In this document: positions 5,893 to 14,118 of the stretch, piece after piece
Numbering within the stretch: the first letter of the stretch is position 1
How the letters are laid out: each line of letters starts with the position of its first letter
Assembly (NCBI GenBank): GCA_905201505.1
Contig: CAJKOJ010000049.1
Coordinates: 1 to 14,239, forward strand
Length of the DNA: 14,239 nucleotides
Direction of reading: 5' to 3'
Source of the DNA: an uncultured Eubacteriales bacterium
GTDB taxonomy: Bacteria; Bacillota; Clostridia; Lachnospirales; CAG-274
Notes under the pieces: model-generated
Told to the model about the DNA's origin: nothing
Databases searched by the model: none
Seen by the model: the letters and a program-made list of their open reading frames with translations, nothing else
Translations under genes and position numbers: made by a program

Positions 5893-6543
5893 ATGAACAT
5901 AATATCCTGGATACAACAGATGTTAATTGGCTGTGGTCTTACTATAAAGCTGTTTATGGTAACTATAGTTTTATCCATACCTTTGGGTCTTATTATGACA
6001 TTTTTATACATAAGTAAGAATAAAGTAATAAGCAGAATTGTAGGATTTTATATATTAATAATGAGAGGAACCCCTTTGCTTTTGCAGATATTCTTTGTAT
6101 ATTTTGGTATGCCTTTTATACCTTATATAGGAAAGTATCTTGTTATTTCTGACAGGTTTACGGCAGGTGCAATTGCCTTTGTGTTAAATTATGCGGCATA
6201 TTTTGCAGAAATATTCAGAGGCGGTATACTTGCAGTAGATAAAGGGCAGTATGAAGCCGCAAAGGTGCTTGGTATAAGTGAGTTGCAGACAAAAGTTAAG
6301 ATTGTAATACCGCAGATGTTTAGAATATCTCTGCCTGCAGTTGCAAATGAAACAATTATACTTTTAAAGGATACAGCTTTAATTACAACGATAGGATTGT
6401 CAGATTTACTGAAAGTGACAACAAATATTGTAAACAGAACAACTAATGTTTCTGCATATATTGTTGCAGCAGCTTTTTATCTGATATTAAGCTATTTACT
6501 GTCAGTTTTATTTAAAAGGCTTGAAGAAAAGTTTGCATTTTAG
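5893..6543 (+). CDS. Polar amino acid ABC transporter permease
   Basis: A 216-aa membrane protein of the HisM/GlnP type with about five membrane helices. The family's cytoplasmic ATPase-docking loop (EAA motif) is clear at about 120-140: EAAKVLGISELQTKVKIVIP. Other family signatures are RGTPLLLQIFFVYFG (58-72) and FAEIFRGGILAVDKGQYEAA (104-123). It is the only permease gene here, so the transporter probably uses a homodimer. AAGGAGAAAAG precedes the ATG at 5893. The ATPase gene follows after 13 bases. Confidence 0.93.
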   Translation: MNIISWIQQMLIGCGLTIKLFMVTIVLSIPLGLIMTFLYISKNKVISRIVGFYILIMRGTPLLLQIFFVYFGMPFIPYIGKYLVISDRFTAGAIAFVLNYAAYFAEIFRGGILAVDKGQYEAAKVLGISELQTKVKIVIPQMFRISLPAVANETIILLKDTALITTIGLSDLLKVTTNIVNRTTNVSAYIVAAAFYLILSYLLSVLFKRLEEKFAF

Positions 6544-6556
6544 GAGGTTGTGGGAT

Positions 6557-7303
6557 ATGTATGAAATAGAGGCTTTAAACATCAGAAAAAGCTTTGGGGA
6601 TTTAGATGTGCTAAAAGGTGTTGACCTTAGAGTAAACAAAGGCGATGTTGTGGCAATGCTTGGACCCTCAGGTTCAGGAAAAAGCACATTTTTGCGAAGT
6701 CTTATTGACCTTGAAACTGTAGATGATGGTACAATAAGTGTTGCGGGAGAGTATTTATGCAAAGACGGACGTTACCCTAATAATAAGGAAAAAACAAGGA
6801 TACTGTCAAAAGCAGGAATGGTATTTCAGCATTTTAATTTGTTTCCTCATATGAGTATAAAGAAGAATTTAATGTGTGCACCTCTTTTACATAAGCAAGC
6901 AAGCAAGGCTGAGCTTGAGGATATGGCAGCAGCTATGCTTAAAAAAGTAGGGCTTGAAGATAAACTTAATGTTATGCCTTCAACTTTATCAGGGGGGCAA
7001 AAACAAAGAGTTGCCATTGCTAGGGCACTTATGCGTAATCCTGAAATTATATTGTTTGATGAGCCAACTTCTGCACTTGACCCTGAACTGACAGGGGAAG
7101 TATTAAGTGTAATTTCAAAACTTGCAAATGAAGGAATTACTATGGTGGTTGTTACTCACGAAATGGGATTTGCAAAAGAAGTTGCCGACAAAATTGTATT
7201 TATGTATGAGGGTATAATTCTTGAGGAAAATACACCTGATGTTATATTTAATAATCCGCAGAATGAAAGGACAAGGACTTTTATACAGTCAGTGCTTAAA
7301 TAA
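6557..7303 (+). CDS. Polar amino acid ABC transporter ATP-binding protein
   Basis: A 248-aa ABC ATPase that energises the importer. All motifs are intact: Walker A GPSGSGKST (36-44), Q-loop Q91, signature LSGGQ (144-148), Walker B IILFDE (164-169) and the switch histidine H201 in VVVTHEMGFA. The sequence is typical of the GlnQ/HisP/TcyC group. The ATG at 6557 is chosen because AGGAGGT sits at 6542-6548; an in-frame ATG at 6521 would overlap the permease end and lacks a ribosome site. The next gene, an EamA/DMT transporter, begins 3 bases after the stop. Confidence 0.94.
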   Translation: MYEIEALNIRKSFGDLDVLKGVDLRVNKGDVVAMLGPSGSGKSTFLRSLIDLETVDDGTISVAGEYLCKDGRYPNNKEKTRILSKAGMVFQHFNLFPHMSIKKNLMCAPLLHKQASKAELEDMAAAMLKKVGLEDKLNVMPSTLSGGQKQRVAIARALMRNPEIILFDEPTSALDPELTGEVLSVISKLANEGITMVVVTHEMGFAKEVADKIVFMYEGIILEENTPDVIFNNPQNERTRTFIQSVLK

Positions 7304-7306
7304 AAT

Positions 7307-8224
7307 ATGAACAGAAGATATAGAAATTGTTTTTTGTTGTTTATGGCTGCATTTGTATGGGGAATAGCTTTTGTTTCGCAGTCAAAGGGTATGGAGTATG
7401 TAAAACCCTTTGCCTTTCTTGCGAGCAGAAATATCCTTGGAGCAACTGTGCTTGTTCCTCTTATTTTGTATAGAAATAAGAATAAAGAGTGTAGAAAAGG
7501 AAATATAAAAACAAATATTGCTGCAGGGGTTTGCTGTGGTATTGTGCTTACTATAGCAAGCTTTTTGCAGCAGTACGGCATTATATACACTACAGTAGGC
7601 AAGGCAGGTTTTATAACAACTTTATATATTATATTTACACCGATACTGGGAATATTTATTGGCAAAAAAGTTCCTGTTATTATATGGATAGGTGCATTGA
7701 CTGCGGCCTTTGGGCTTTATCTTTTATGTATGACGGAGCATTTTTATTTAGATAAGGGCGACTTAATGGTACTTTTATCTGCTTTATTTTTTGCTGTACA
7801 TATTCTGTTGATTGACTTTTTTTCAAGTAGGGCAGATAGTATTGTTTTGTCAGGTATACAGTTTTTTGTATGCTTTGCATTATGTGCGTTGCCATCTATA
7901 ATAATTGAAAAAACAACATTTGAGCAGATAAAAATGGGAATATTGCCTATTTTGTATGCAGGTATAGTTTCAAGCGGATTGGGCTATACATTACAGGCAG
8001 CGGGGCAGAATGGTGTTAATCCGACAACTGCCGCTGTTATATTGAGTTTGGAATCAGTTATTGCAGCAATATCAGGAACAGCTGCATACAAGCTGGGAAT
8101 TCTTGAAAGCAATCAGACAATGACAATTAGGCAGGTAATAGGGTGTGCTGTAGTATTTACAGCTGTAATACTTGTTCAGCTGCCGTGGGATAAAATTAAA
8201 ATAAAAAAAATTAGTAATATTTAA
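7307..8224 (+). CDS. EamA/DMT family transporter, last gene of the amino acid importer operon
   Basis: A 305-aa membrane protein with two EamA repeats (about 8-135 and 149-290) and about ten membrane helices. The family start signature FVWGIAFVSQSKGMEYV is clear. The end of the second repeat reads GVNPTTAAVILSLESVIAAISG, as in exporters of this superfamily. The ATG lies 3 bases after the ATPase stop, and no ribosome site is visible (AAATAAAAT precedes it), suggesting translational coupling. EamA-type proteins such as E. coli EamA/YdeD export cysteine and related metabolites, so an import/export pairing within one operon is plausible; the substrate is unknown. It is distinct from the DMT gene at 3370. 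A strong bidirectional terminator follows immediately. Confidence 0.88.
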   Translation: MNRRYRNCFLLFMAAFVWGIAFVSQSKGMEYVKPFAFLASRNILGATVLVPLILYRNKNKECRKGNIKTNIAAGVCCGIVLTIASFLQQYGIIYTTVGKAGFITTLYIIFTPILGIFIGKKVPVIIWIGALTAAFGLYLLCMTEHFYLDKGDLMVLLSALFFAVHILLIDFFSSRADSIVLSGIQFFVCFALCALPSIIIEKTTFEQIKMGILPILYAGIVSSGLGYTLQAAGQNGVNPTTAAVILSLESVIAAISGTAAYKLGILESNQTMTIRQVIGCAVVFTAVILVQLPWDKIKIKKISNI

Positions 8225-8267
8225 AAAAATCACCTGAAAAACGTAAAGTTTAATTCAGGTGATTTTT
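8225..8267. terminator. Bidirectional terminator between convergent operons
   Basis: AAAAATCACCTGAA (8225-8238) and TTCAGGTGATTTTT (8254-8267) form a perfect 14-bp stem with A/T runs on both sides. It ends the DMT gene (stop at 8224) and the convergent protease gene (stop at 8270). Confidence 0.92.
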
Positions 8268-8269
8268 GT

Positions 8270-9454
8270 TTATTTAGAAAGTATTTCTACTGCTTTTTGG
8301 AGTTGAGTGTCACTTTCAAGATTACATTCTGTTTTATCGCTTGATAAAGTAGTGTATTCATAATCAGTTGGAATATCAACTTCAATATCAGGAGCAACAC
8401 CTACACCATTTATACAGATACCTTTTGGAGTATAGTATTTTGATGTAGTCAGTTTTACAGCACTTCCGTCTTTTAATGGGAATGTAGTCTGTACAACTCC
8501 TTTTCCGTATGTGTTTTTGCCTATAATTGTTCCTTTACCAGTATCTTTTATAGCTGCTGTAAGTAATTCTGAGGCTGAGGCACTGTTTTCATTTACAAGA
8601 ACTGCAAGAGGTATGTCGAGTTCTCCTGAGGAGGACTTAATATAATCTCTTTTGCCTTTTTTATCCTCTGTGTAGGTAATTACACCTTCAGGTATAATAT
8701 CATCGGCAATCTTTGATACAGTGTCAAGGAGACCGCCGGGGTTATTCCTTAAATCGATAATAAGACTTGTTATGCCTTGTTTTCTAAGATTATCATAAAC
8801 TGCTTTATACTGGTCATAGGTTACAGCTTCAAAGCCCTCTATTTTAATATAACCAATATTATTATCTAGGACTGCACCTCCAACAGTAGGTACATCAACA
8901 TTTTCTCTTGTAACTTCTGCGTCAAAGGTTTCTGACCCTCTTTTAATTGTAAGCGTAATAGAGGTACCTTCTTTGCCTCTTATCATATCAATAGCATCTG
9001 CGTAATTATCATAACTTACGGATGTACCGTTTACTTTGACTATCTTATCTCCAGCGGTAAGACCTGCCTTTGCAGCTGGTGAGTTTTCATAGGCAGATAC
9101 AACATAAATCAAGTAGTCATCAGGGTCTACTGATGTTTTTGCTCCTATGCCTGCATAATTGCCGCTTGTGCTTATTTTATAGGATTCAAAATCTTCCTTT
9201 GATATGTAGCGTGAATATTTGTCTGTTGCAAGTGCTACCATACCTGTGTATAAGCCTTCGTAAATCTTTTCAGTGTCCAAATCTTCTACATATTCACTTT
9301 GCATAAGATTATATATGGTCTTTGCTTTTGTTTCGTAATTAATTTCTTTTTTTATCAGTACTCTGTAACCTATTGAAATTGAGTTTATTGCAAGTAAAGC
9401 TGTGATTGCTATAAGTATTCCGAGAAATACTCCTTTTTTTGTGTCGCTGTTCAT
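8270..9454 (-). CDS. S41 family C-terminal processing peptidase (CtpA/CtpB type)
   Basis: A 394-aa membrane-anchored serine protease. It has one N-terminal transmembrane segment (about 8-29), then a helical region, a PDZ domain (about 97-185; GNYAGIGAKTSVD and SPAAKAGLTAGDKI), and the S41 catalytic core (about 195-360). By alignment with B. subtilis CtpB, the catalytic dyad and helper are S293 (in ENSASASELL), K318 (in TYGKGVVQ) and Q322; the 25- and 4-residue spacings match. PDZ-gated proteases of this type trim secreted or membrane proteins outside the cytoplasm. CtpB activates a sporulation sigma-factor checkpoint, and a similar role here is possible but unproven. AAAGGAGAG precedes the ATG at 9454, only 13 bases after the MATE gene, so the two form an operon. 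Confidence 0.93.
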   Translation of the reverse strand: MNSDTKKGVFLGILIAITALLAINSISIGYRVLIKKEINYETKAKTIYNLMQSEYVEDLDTEKIYEGLYTGMVALATDKYSRYISKEDFESYKISTSGNYAGIGAKTSVDPDDYLIYVVSAYENSPAAKAGLTAGDKIVKVNGTSVSYDNYADAIDMIRGKEGTSITLTIKRGSETFDAEVTRENVDVPTVGGAVLDNNIGYIKIEGFEAVTYDQYKAVYDNLRKQGITSLIIDLRNNPGGLLDTVSKIADDIIPEGVITYTEDKKGKRDYIKSSSGELDIPLAVLVNENSASASELLTAAIKDTGKGTIIGKNTYGKGVVQTTFPLKDGSAVKLTTSKYYTPKGICINGVGVAPDIEVDIPTDYEYTTLSSDKTECNLESDTQLQKAVEILSK

Positions 9455-9467
9455 AATACACTCTCCT

Positions 9468-10805
9468 TTATATTATTGTATTAGCCCATTTCAATTTAAG
9501 AACTCTAGCTTCACTAAAAATCATTTTTATTGCTTCTTCAAGGTAAACCATTGTAAAGGTTACATAGATGGGAAGCCCTAAAATCATAGAACCCAGAAAT
9601 GCCATAGGGACACCTACAAGCCACACGCTTCCCATATCAAGTATAAGACCCGCAAGAGTATCTCCTCCGCTTCTTAAAATACCTACTATATTTGTATAAT
9701 TAATATTCTTAAAAACAATGCCTACAGCGACTATATAGAGCATATAAAGTGCATATTTTCTTCCCATATCATCAATATCAAAAAAGCTGACTATAAGAGG
9801 AGCTGTAAGAGCAAGAATTGTTCCTGAAACCAGTGAAAACAAGATTGATAATTTCTTTCCTTTTTTTGAATAATCAATTGCTTTTTCTCTGTCTTTTGCA
9901 CCTAAAGCGTTACTTAAGATTATACCGCAGGCGGCACCTACACCCATACCTGCAACGGCAAATAAATTTTGTACTGAACTTGAAACTTGTACAGCTGCCT
10001 GTGCAATTGTTCCGCTGTATTTATAGGCTATATTATAACAGGTTGTTCCCAATGCCCAAAAGAATTCGTTAAGAAAAACAGGAAGTGCTATTATAAGATA
10101 TTTTTTTATAAACACTTTATCAAGTGTAAAGTAATCTTTTATGCTGCCTATAATAGGAAGTTTTCTGCCAAATACAAGTGAAAGCTGTACAACGAGTTCA
10201 AGACTTCTTGCACATATTGTACCAAGAGCTGCACCCTTTACACCAAGTCCCATTTTGAATATGAAAATGTAGTTTAATACAACATTTGTAATAAGTGCTA
10301 TAAAAGTAGTAAGCATAGGCTGTGCTGCCTTGCCTATTGCTTTAAGTGAAACATTTACAACATTTACAAATGCCATAATAAAATAACTGAATGATACTAT
10401 CATAAGATAGCCCTTACCCAATTCTATAACGCCTGAATCTTTTGAATAAATACTTAAAATGTTTGCAGGAAACAGTCTTGCACCTATAAAGAAAATGAGG
10501 GCACAGCTTTCTACAAAAAGAAGAGCCATACCGAGAATACGACGTACTCCCTTAATATCACCGCTTCCCCAATACTGTGCCATAAATATTGTAGCTCCGC
10601 TGCATATACCAAAACAGCAAAGATTAAAAAGAAAGAATATTTGATTGCTCAAGCCGACAGCAGTTACACTTTGTGCTCCGAGTTTGCCTGTCATAAAGGT
10701 ATCCATAATATTAATAAGTGAGTTTACAAGCTCGTTTAACATTATAGGCAGAGCCAGTGCTGTAATATTTCTCAAAAATACTTTATCTTTAAATAAATTA
10801 ACCAT
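9468..10805 (-). CDS. MATE family efflux transporter
   Basis: A 445-aa integral membrane protein of the MatE family with about twelve predicted helices in two homologous halves. The first half starts ALALPIMLNELVNSLINIMDTFMTG with a following SVTAVGLSNQ; the second starts IALPVFLNEFFWALGTTCYN and contains VQVSSSVQNLFAVAGMGVGAAC. These proteins use sodium or proton gradients to expel cationic drugs or metabolites. The specificity here is unknown. An AAGGGGAAAA ribosome site lies upstream of the ATG at 10805, and a matching minus-strand promoter is present at 10873-10845. It is the first gene of an operon with the S41 protease. Confidence 0.93.
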   Translation of the reverse strand: MVNLFKDKVFLRNITALALPIMLNELVNSLINIMDTFMTGKLGAQSVTAVGLSNQIFFLFNLCCFGICSGATIFMAQYWGSGDIKGVRRILGMALLFVESCALIFFIGARLFPANILSIYSKDSGVIELGKGYLMIVSFSYFIMAFVNVVNVSLKAIGKAAQPMLTTFIALITNVVLNYIFIFKMGLGVKGAALGTICARSLELVVQLSLVFGRKLPIIGSIKDYFTLDKVFIKKYLIIALPVFLNEFFWALGTTCYNIAYKYSGTIAQAAVQVSSSVQNLFAVAGMGVGAACGIILSNALGAKDREKAIDYSKKGKKLSILFSLVSGTILALTAPLIVSFFDIDDMGRKYALYMLYIVAVGIVFKNINYTNIVGILRSGGDTLAGLILDMGSVWLVGVPMAFLGSMILGLPIYVTFTMVYLEEAIKMIFSEARVLKLKWANTII

Positions 10806-10844
10806 ACTTTTATTTTCCCCTTGCTTTTTATGTTGTCATAAGCT

Positions 10845-10873
10845 ATCATAACACTATAAGAAACTTTTTTCAA
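10845..10873 (-). promoter_or_regulatory. Promoter of the MATE-protease operon
   Basis: On the minus strand, TTGAAA (10873-10868), 17 bp, then TATGAT (10850-10845). Transcription would start near 10838, about 33 nt before the MATE start codon. A separate TTGACA at 10894-10889 has no suitable -10. Confidence 0.65.
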
Positions 10874-10963
10874 TCGGATAATTAGGATTGTCAAAAAAAA
10901 ATAATTTTTGAACAACAAAATAAAGTATACATAGTAAATAAACGATTTGCAAGGAGGATTTAT

Positions 10964-11701
10964 ATGCTTGGCAATAAAACGGTATTTGTTACAGGCTCGT
11001 CAAGAGGAATAGGAAAAGCAATTGCTGCACTTTTTGCTGTCGAGGGGTACAATGTTGCCATAATGTGCAGAAGTTCTAAAAGAGAACTGGAGGAAACAGA
11101 AAAAGAACTGAAAGTTTATAACCCTAATATAATGGCTTTAATGGGGGATTTAGGTGAATATAAAACTGCCAGAAATGCTGTGGAGGAAATTGAAAGAAAT
11201 TTTGGTTGTATTGATGTACTTGTAAACAATGCAGGAATATCTTATGTAGGTTTATTTAATACAATGCGTCCCGAAGAATGGAAAAGGGTAATTGATACAA
11301 ATTTAAATGCTGTGCTTAACTGTACACATGCGGCAATACAGAATATGATAAGGACCCACAGAGGAAACATAATAAATATTTCATCTATGTGGGGAGAGCT
11401 TGGAGCTTCCTGCGAGGCTGTTTACTCTGCGACAAAGGGTGCTGTCAATTCTTTTACAAAGGCTATGGCTAAGGAACTTGCACCAAGTAATATAAGAGTA
11501 AATGCTATATCCTGTGGTGTTATTGATACTAAAATGAATTCGTTTCTTTCTCCTTCTGAAAGAATGTCGCTTAAAGAGGAAATACCTCTAGGACGTTTTG
11601 GCAATGCTGAAGAGGTGGCAAAGCTTGCTCTTTATCTTGCAGAAAATGACAGCAGTTATATTACAGGGCAGGTAATAAGTATTGACGGCGGAATGAGCTG
11701 A
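10964..11701 (+). CDS. Short-chain dehydrogenase/reductase (FabG-like)
   Basis: A 245-aa cytoplasmic oxidoreductase of the classical SDR family. The Rossmann cofactor motif is TGSSRGIG (10-17), the structural motif NNAG (88-91), and the catalytic set N113, S141, Y154 and K158 (in YSATK). C-terminal features include PLGRFGNAEEVA and GQVISIDGG, as in FabG-type enzymes. R39 following the second strand (MCRSS, 35-39) is compatible with NADPH preference, though not decisive. The substrate is unknown. There are no fatty-acid synthesis genes nearby, so a dedicated FabG role is unlikely. AAGGAGG precedes the ATG at 10964. The gene is divergent from the MATE operon; the surface protein gene follows 80 bases downstream with no U-tract terminator between. 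Confidence 0.9.
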   Translation: MLGNKTVFVTGSSRGIGKAIAALFAVEGYNVAIMCRSSKRELEETEKELKVYNPNIMALMGDLGEYKTARNAVEEIERNFGCIDVLVNNAGISYVGLFNTMRPEEWKRVIDTNLNAVLNCTHAAIQNMIRTHRGNIINISSMWGELGASCEAVYSATKGAVNSFTKAMAKELAPSNIRVNAISCGVIDTKMNSFLSPSERMSLKEEIPLGRFGNAEEVAKLALYLAENDSSYITGQVISIDGGMS

Positions 11702-11718
11702 CTTTTGAAGTAATTGTT

Positions 11719-11739
11719 TATACAGGTATAAGCTGTATA
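11719..11739 (+). repeat. Short perfect inverted repeat between SDR and surface protein genes
   Basis: TATACAG (11719-11725) and CTGTATA (11733-11739) flank a 7-base centre. There is no T-run after it, so it is not a typical terminator. It lies 43 bases before the start codon of the surface protein and may be an operator or a weak structural element. A poor TTGTTT/TATACA promoter could overlap it. Confidence 0.4.
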
Positions 11740-11781
11740 CAGTAAATAAAAAGATTGAAATGTATCCCAAAGGAGATATAC

Positions 11782-14013
11782 ATGAGAGATTTGTTTGTTG
11801 AAGGCAAAGGAATATGGGGTGTAAAAGTTACTTATTTTTTTATTAGTATCATTATGGCAGTAATTATATTAAATTTTAATCTTTACAAAGAAAGTTATAT
11901 AGAGTCGGATGCTGTATTTGGTATAAATGATATAGTAGAAAAAGAAGCAAAACTTAAAAGTATAATTAATTTATTTCCTTCTAAGTCACTTAATAATGCA
12001 ATAGATATAAAGTCATTATATGTTGATGATAATATGAGTGCAAAAGCTTTATTATTCAGTTATAATGGTGAGAAATATCCTGAAGGTTTGTCATTGAAAA
12101 TAAATGAGAAAGTCTTTGAAATAAAAGATAAACCTGACAGCAGAGGGTATGTATACTGTTATTTTAAAAATGACGATATTATAATTAGTGATGAAAAGGC
12201 AAAGGTGCAGTTTTTCGTCGGTTCTGAAAAAAGTGATGTAAATGAAGTAAAGGCAACAGGTATTGTTGAAGGGAAAGTTGGCGATTGGGTAACATCAAGA
12301 GACGGACATACACTGTATTTTTACAAGGGTGAGGGCAATAATGTTACAGTGCCTAATTTTTATAACAATTGTATTGTGACAGATGCAGGCGGTTATATGA
12401 AAAATGGCAAATATATGAATATTTTGAAAAAAAACAGGAATAAAGAAAGCATAAGCAGAGTTGAAATTTCTGATGGTATAATAACTGTCGGAAATTACTT
12501 TATGTATAATATTTCAGGAGTTAAAGAAGTTGTACTTCCTGATAGTATTGAACTTATAGGAGGGGCGGCCTTTGCACAGACATCCCTTGCGGGGAATATA
12601 GTTATACCTGATAAAGTAAGGGAAATATACGCTTATGCTTTTATGGAAACTGATATTACAGGAATAAGTTTAAATAAAGGACTTGAAAGGCTTTGTTCTT
12701 ATGCTTTTTATGGCTGCAGCAATTTAAAAGGCAGTATTATTTTGCCTGAAAGTCTATATTATCTTGGCAATTGTGTTTTTTATGAGTGCAGAGGACTGAC
12801 AGGTAATATTGTAATCCCCGGCGGTGTTAAACATATAGGGGACGGTGCCTTTTACAACTGTATCGGTTTGGACGGTAACCTTATACTGGAAGAGGGTGTA
12901 AGGGAAATAGGAGAGCTTTCTTTTGGTGGTGAGGGCAAAACAGAAATGAATTTTAAGGCTGTAAAACTGCCTTCATCACTTAAGAAAATTGGACCGTTTG
13001 CTTTTCAATATTGTACTAAAATAACGAGTATAACTCTGCCAGAGGGTCTTGAAACAATTTGTGACGGTGCCTTTGACCATATGAGCGGTTTGGAAGATGA
13101 GAAAATGTTAATACCTTCAACTGTAAAGACAATAGGAGGAGATTATAGGATAGATAAAAACAGCGGATATGGAGGACACGTATTTTATGATATGGGCAAA
13201 GATGAAAGCTTTGCTGCCTTTGAAGTAGCTGAGGGGAATAAATATTTCAAAGCAGAAAATGGTGTTCTTTATTCAAAGGACGGAACAAGAATGCTGGCTT
13301 ATCCCAGAGGGAAAAAGGACAAAGAATTTGAAATACCTGAGGGTATTATTCAGATTGATGAAATGGCCTTTTCGAGGGCTTCTTTTTTAAAAAGAATTGT
13401 ACTTCCTGACAGCTATGAGATAACAGAAACTTTGCCTGAAAATATACTGAATAAGGATTGCAACAGTTTGTCAGGGGCTATATATGCCTATACTTCAATA
13501 AGTGAAGTTGATGTTAAGGATACAAATGATAAATATGTTTCTGTTAATGGTATAGTATATTCAAAGGATATGAAAAGTGTATGGTATATTCCAAATAAAT
13601 ATAACGGAGATATAAATTTGGAATCTGGCGTCGGTAAGCTAGAAAAAGGAAGTGTTTTTGCAGTAAGCAAAGAAAATACATATTGGAATAATATTTACAT
13701 ACCATCGTCATTATACTATATGGATAATGATATTATGAAATTTATAAATAAAAATTTTTCCGGGTATATTTTTGCTGATAATAGTATTTATTATGATATT
13801 AATAAAGTAACAGGTAAAATTGAAGAGGCACCTTTTATTGCAGGTGATGTGAATATGGATGGGCATGCAGATTTAAATGACACATTGCTTGTGCTGGAAT
13901 ATATAGCAGGGTTTAATGATGATGAAATAAATATGAAGGTTGCGGATACCAATGCAGACGGCAATATTGATATAATTGACGCAGTAAATTGTGTTAAAGT
14001 AATGTTAAAATAA
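11782..14013 (+). CDS. Membrane-anchored BspA-type leucine-rich repeat protein with C-terminal dockerin
   Basis: A 743-aa probable surface protein. A hydrophobic segment (about 14-35, flanked by K9/K15 and K36) has no AxA-type or lipobox cleavage site, so it looks like an uncleaved signal anchor. Residues about 36-225 are an unassigned, probably beta-rich region. BspA/LRR_5 repeats follow (about 228-545), with units such as VVLPDSIELIGGAAF, NIVIPDKVREIYAYAF and SITLPEGLETICDGAF. Two related NGVLYSKD-type units sit at about 493 and 589. The C-terminus (688-743) is a type I dockerin with two calcium loops, DVNMDGHADLND (689-700) and DTNADGNIDIID (722-733). Dockerins bind cohesins; no cohesin gene is present here. 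The usual Ser/Thr pair at loop positions 10-11 is Leu-Asn and Ile-Ile. The ATG at 11782 follows AAAGGAGA; an in-frame ATG at 11755 lies upstream of that site. The role (adhesion or scaffold attachment) is inferred. Confidence 0.88.
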   Translation: MRDLFVEGKGIWGVKVTYFFISIIMAVIILNFNLYKESYIESDAVFGINDIVEKEAKLKSIINLFPSKSLNNAIDIKSLYVDDNMSAKALLFSYNGEKYPEGLSLKINEKVFEIKDKPDSRGYVYCYFKNDDIIISDEKAKVQFFVGSEKSDVNEVKATGIVEGKVGDWVTSRDGHTLYFYKGEGNNVTVPNFYNNCIVTDAGGYMKNGKYMNILKKNRNKESISRVEISDGIITVGNYFMYNISGVKEVVLPDSIELIGGAAFAQTSLAGNIVIPDKVREIYAYAFMETDITGISLNKGLERLCSYAFYGCSNLKGSIILPESLYYLGNCVFYECRGLTGNIVIPGGVKHIGDGAFYNCIGLDGNLILEEGVREIGELSFGGEGKTEMNFKAVKLPSSLKKIGPFAFQYCTKITSITLPEGLETICDGAFDHMSGLEDEKMLIPSTVKTIGGDYRIDKNSGYGGHVFYDMGKDESFAAFEVAEGNKYFKAENGVLYSKDGTRMLAYPRGKKDKEFEIPEGIIQIDEMAFSRASFLKRIVLPDSYEITETLPENILNKDCNSLSGAIYAYTSISEVDVKDTNDKYVSVNGIVYSKDMKSVWYIPNKYNGDINLESGVGKLEKGSVFAVSKENTYWNNIYIPSSLYYMDNDIMKFINKNFSGYIFADNSIYYDINKVTGKIEEAPFIAGDVNMDGHADLNDTLLVLEYIAGFNDDEINMKVADTNADGNIDIIDAVNCVKVMLK

Positions 14014-14033
14014 TAAGAGGTTTTGCATATAAA

Positions 14034-14085
14034 AGGGGACTGCATCAAATTAACTATTTTTAAGTTAGTTTGATGACAGTCCCCT
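14034..14085. terminator. Long hairpin terminator between convergent genes
   Basis: The outer stem AGGGGACTG (14034-14042) pairs with CAGTCCCCT (14077-14085). After a small internal bulge, an inner stem of about 12 bp pairs ATCAAATTAACT (14044-14055) with AGTTAGTTTGAT (14063-14074), leaving a loop of about 7 nt. The plus-strand tail is poor (CTATTATTGC); the minus-strand tail begins TTTTATAT. It lies between the dockerin gene and the partial minus-strand gene. Its GGGACTG/CAGTCCC stem matches the terminator at 5845. Confidence 0.75.
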
Positions 14086-14118
14086 CTATTATTGCAAATT
14101 GTAAAAATTAAAACAAAT

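Noticed and set aside
7156..7665. 169-codon minus-strand frame across the ATPase-DMT junction
   Set aside because: Antisense to the ATPase switch region and the first DMT helices; a low-GC shadow frame.
7531..7755. Plus-strand 74-codon frame inside the second DMT gene
   Set aside because: Out-of-frame overlap within a conserved membrane protein, with no ribosome site.
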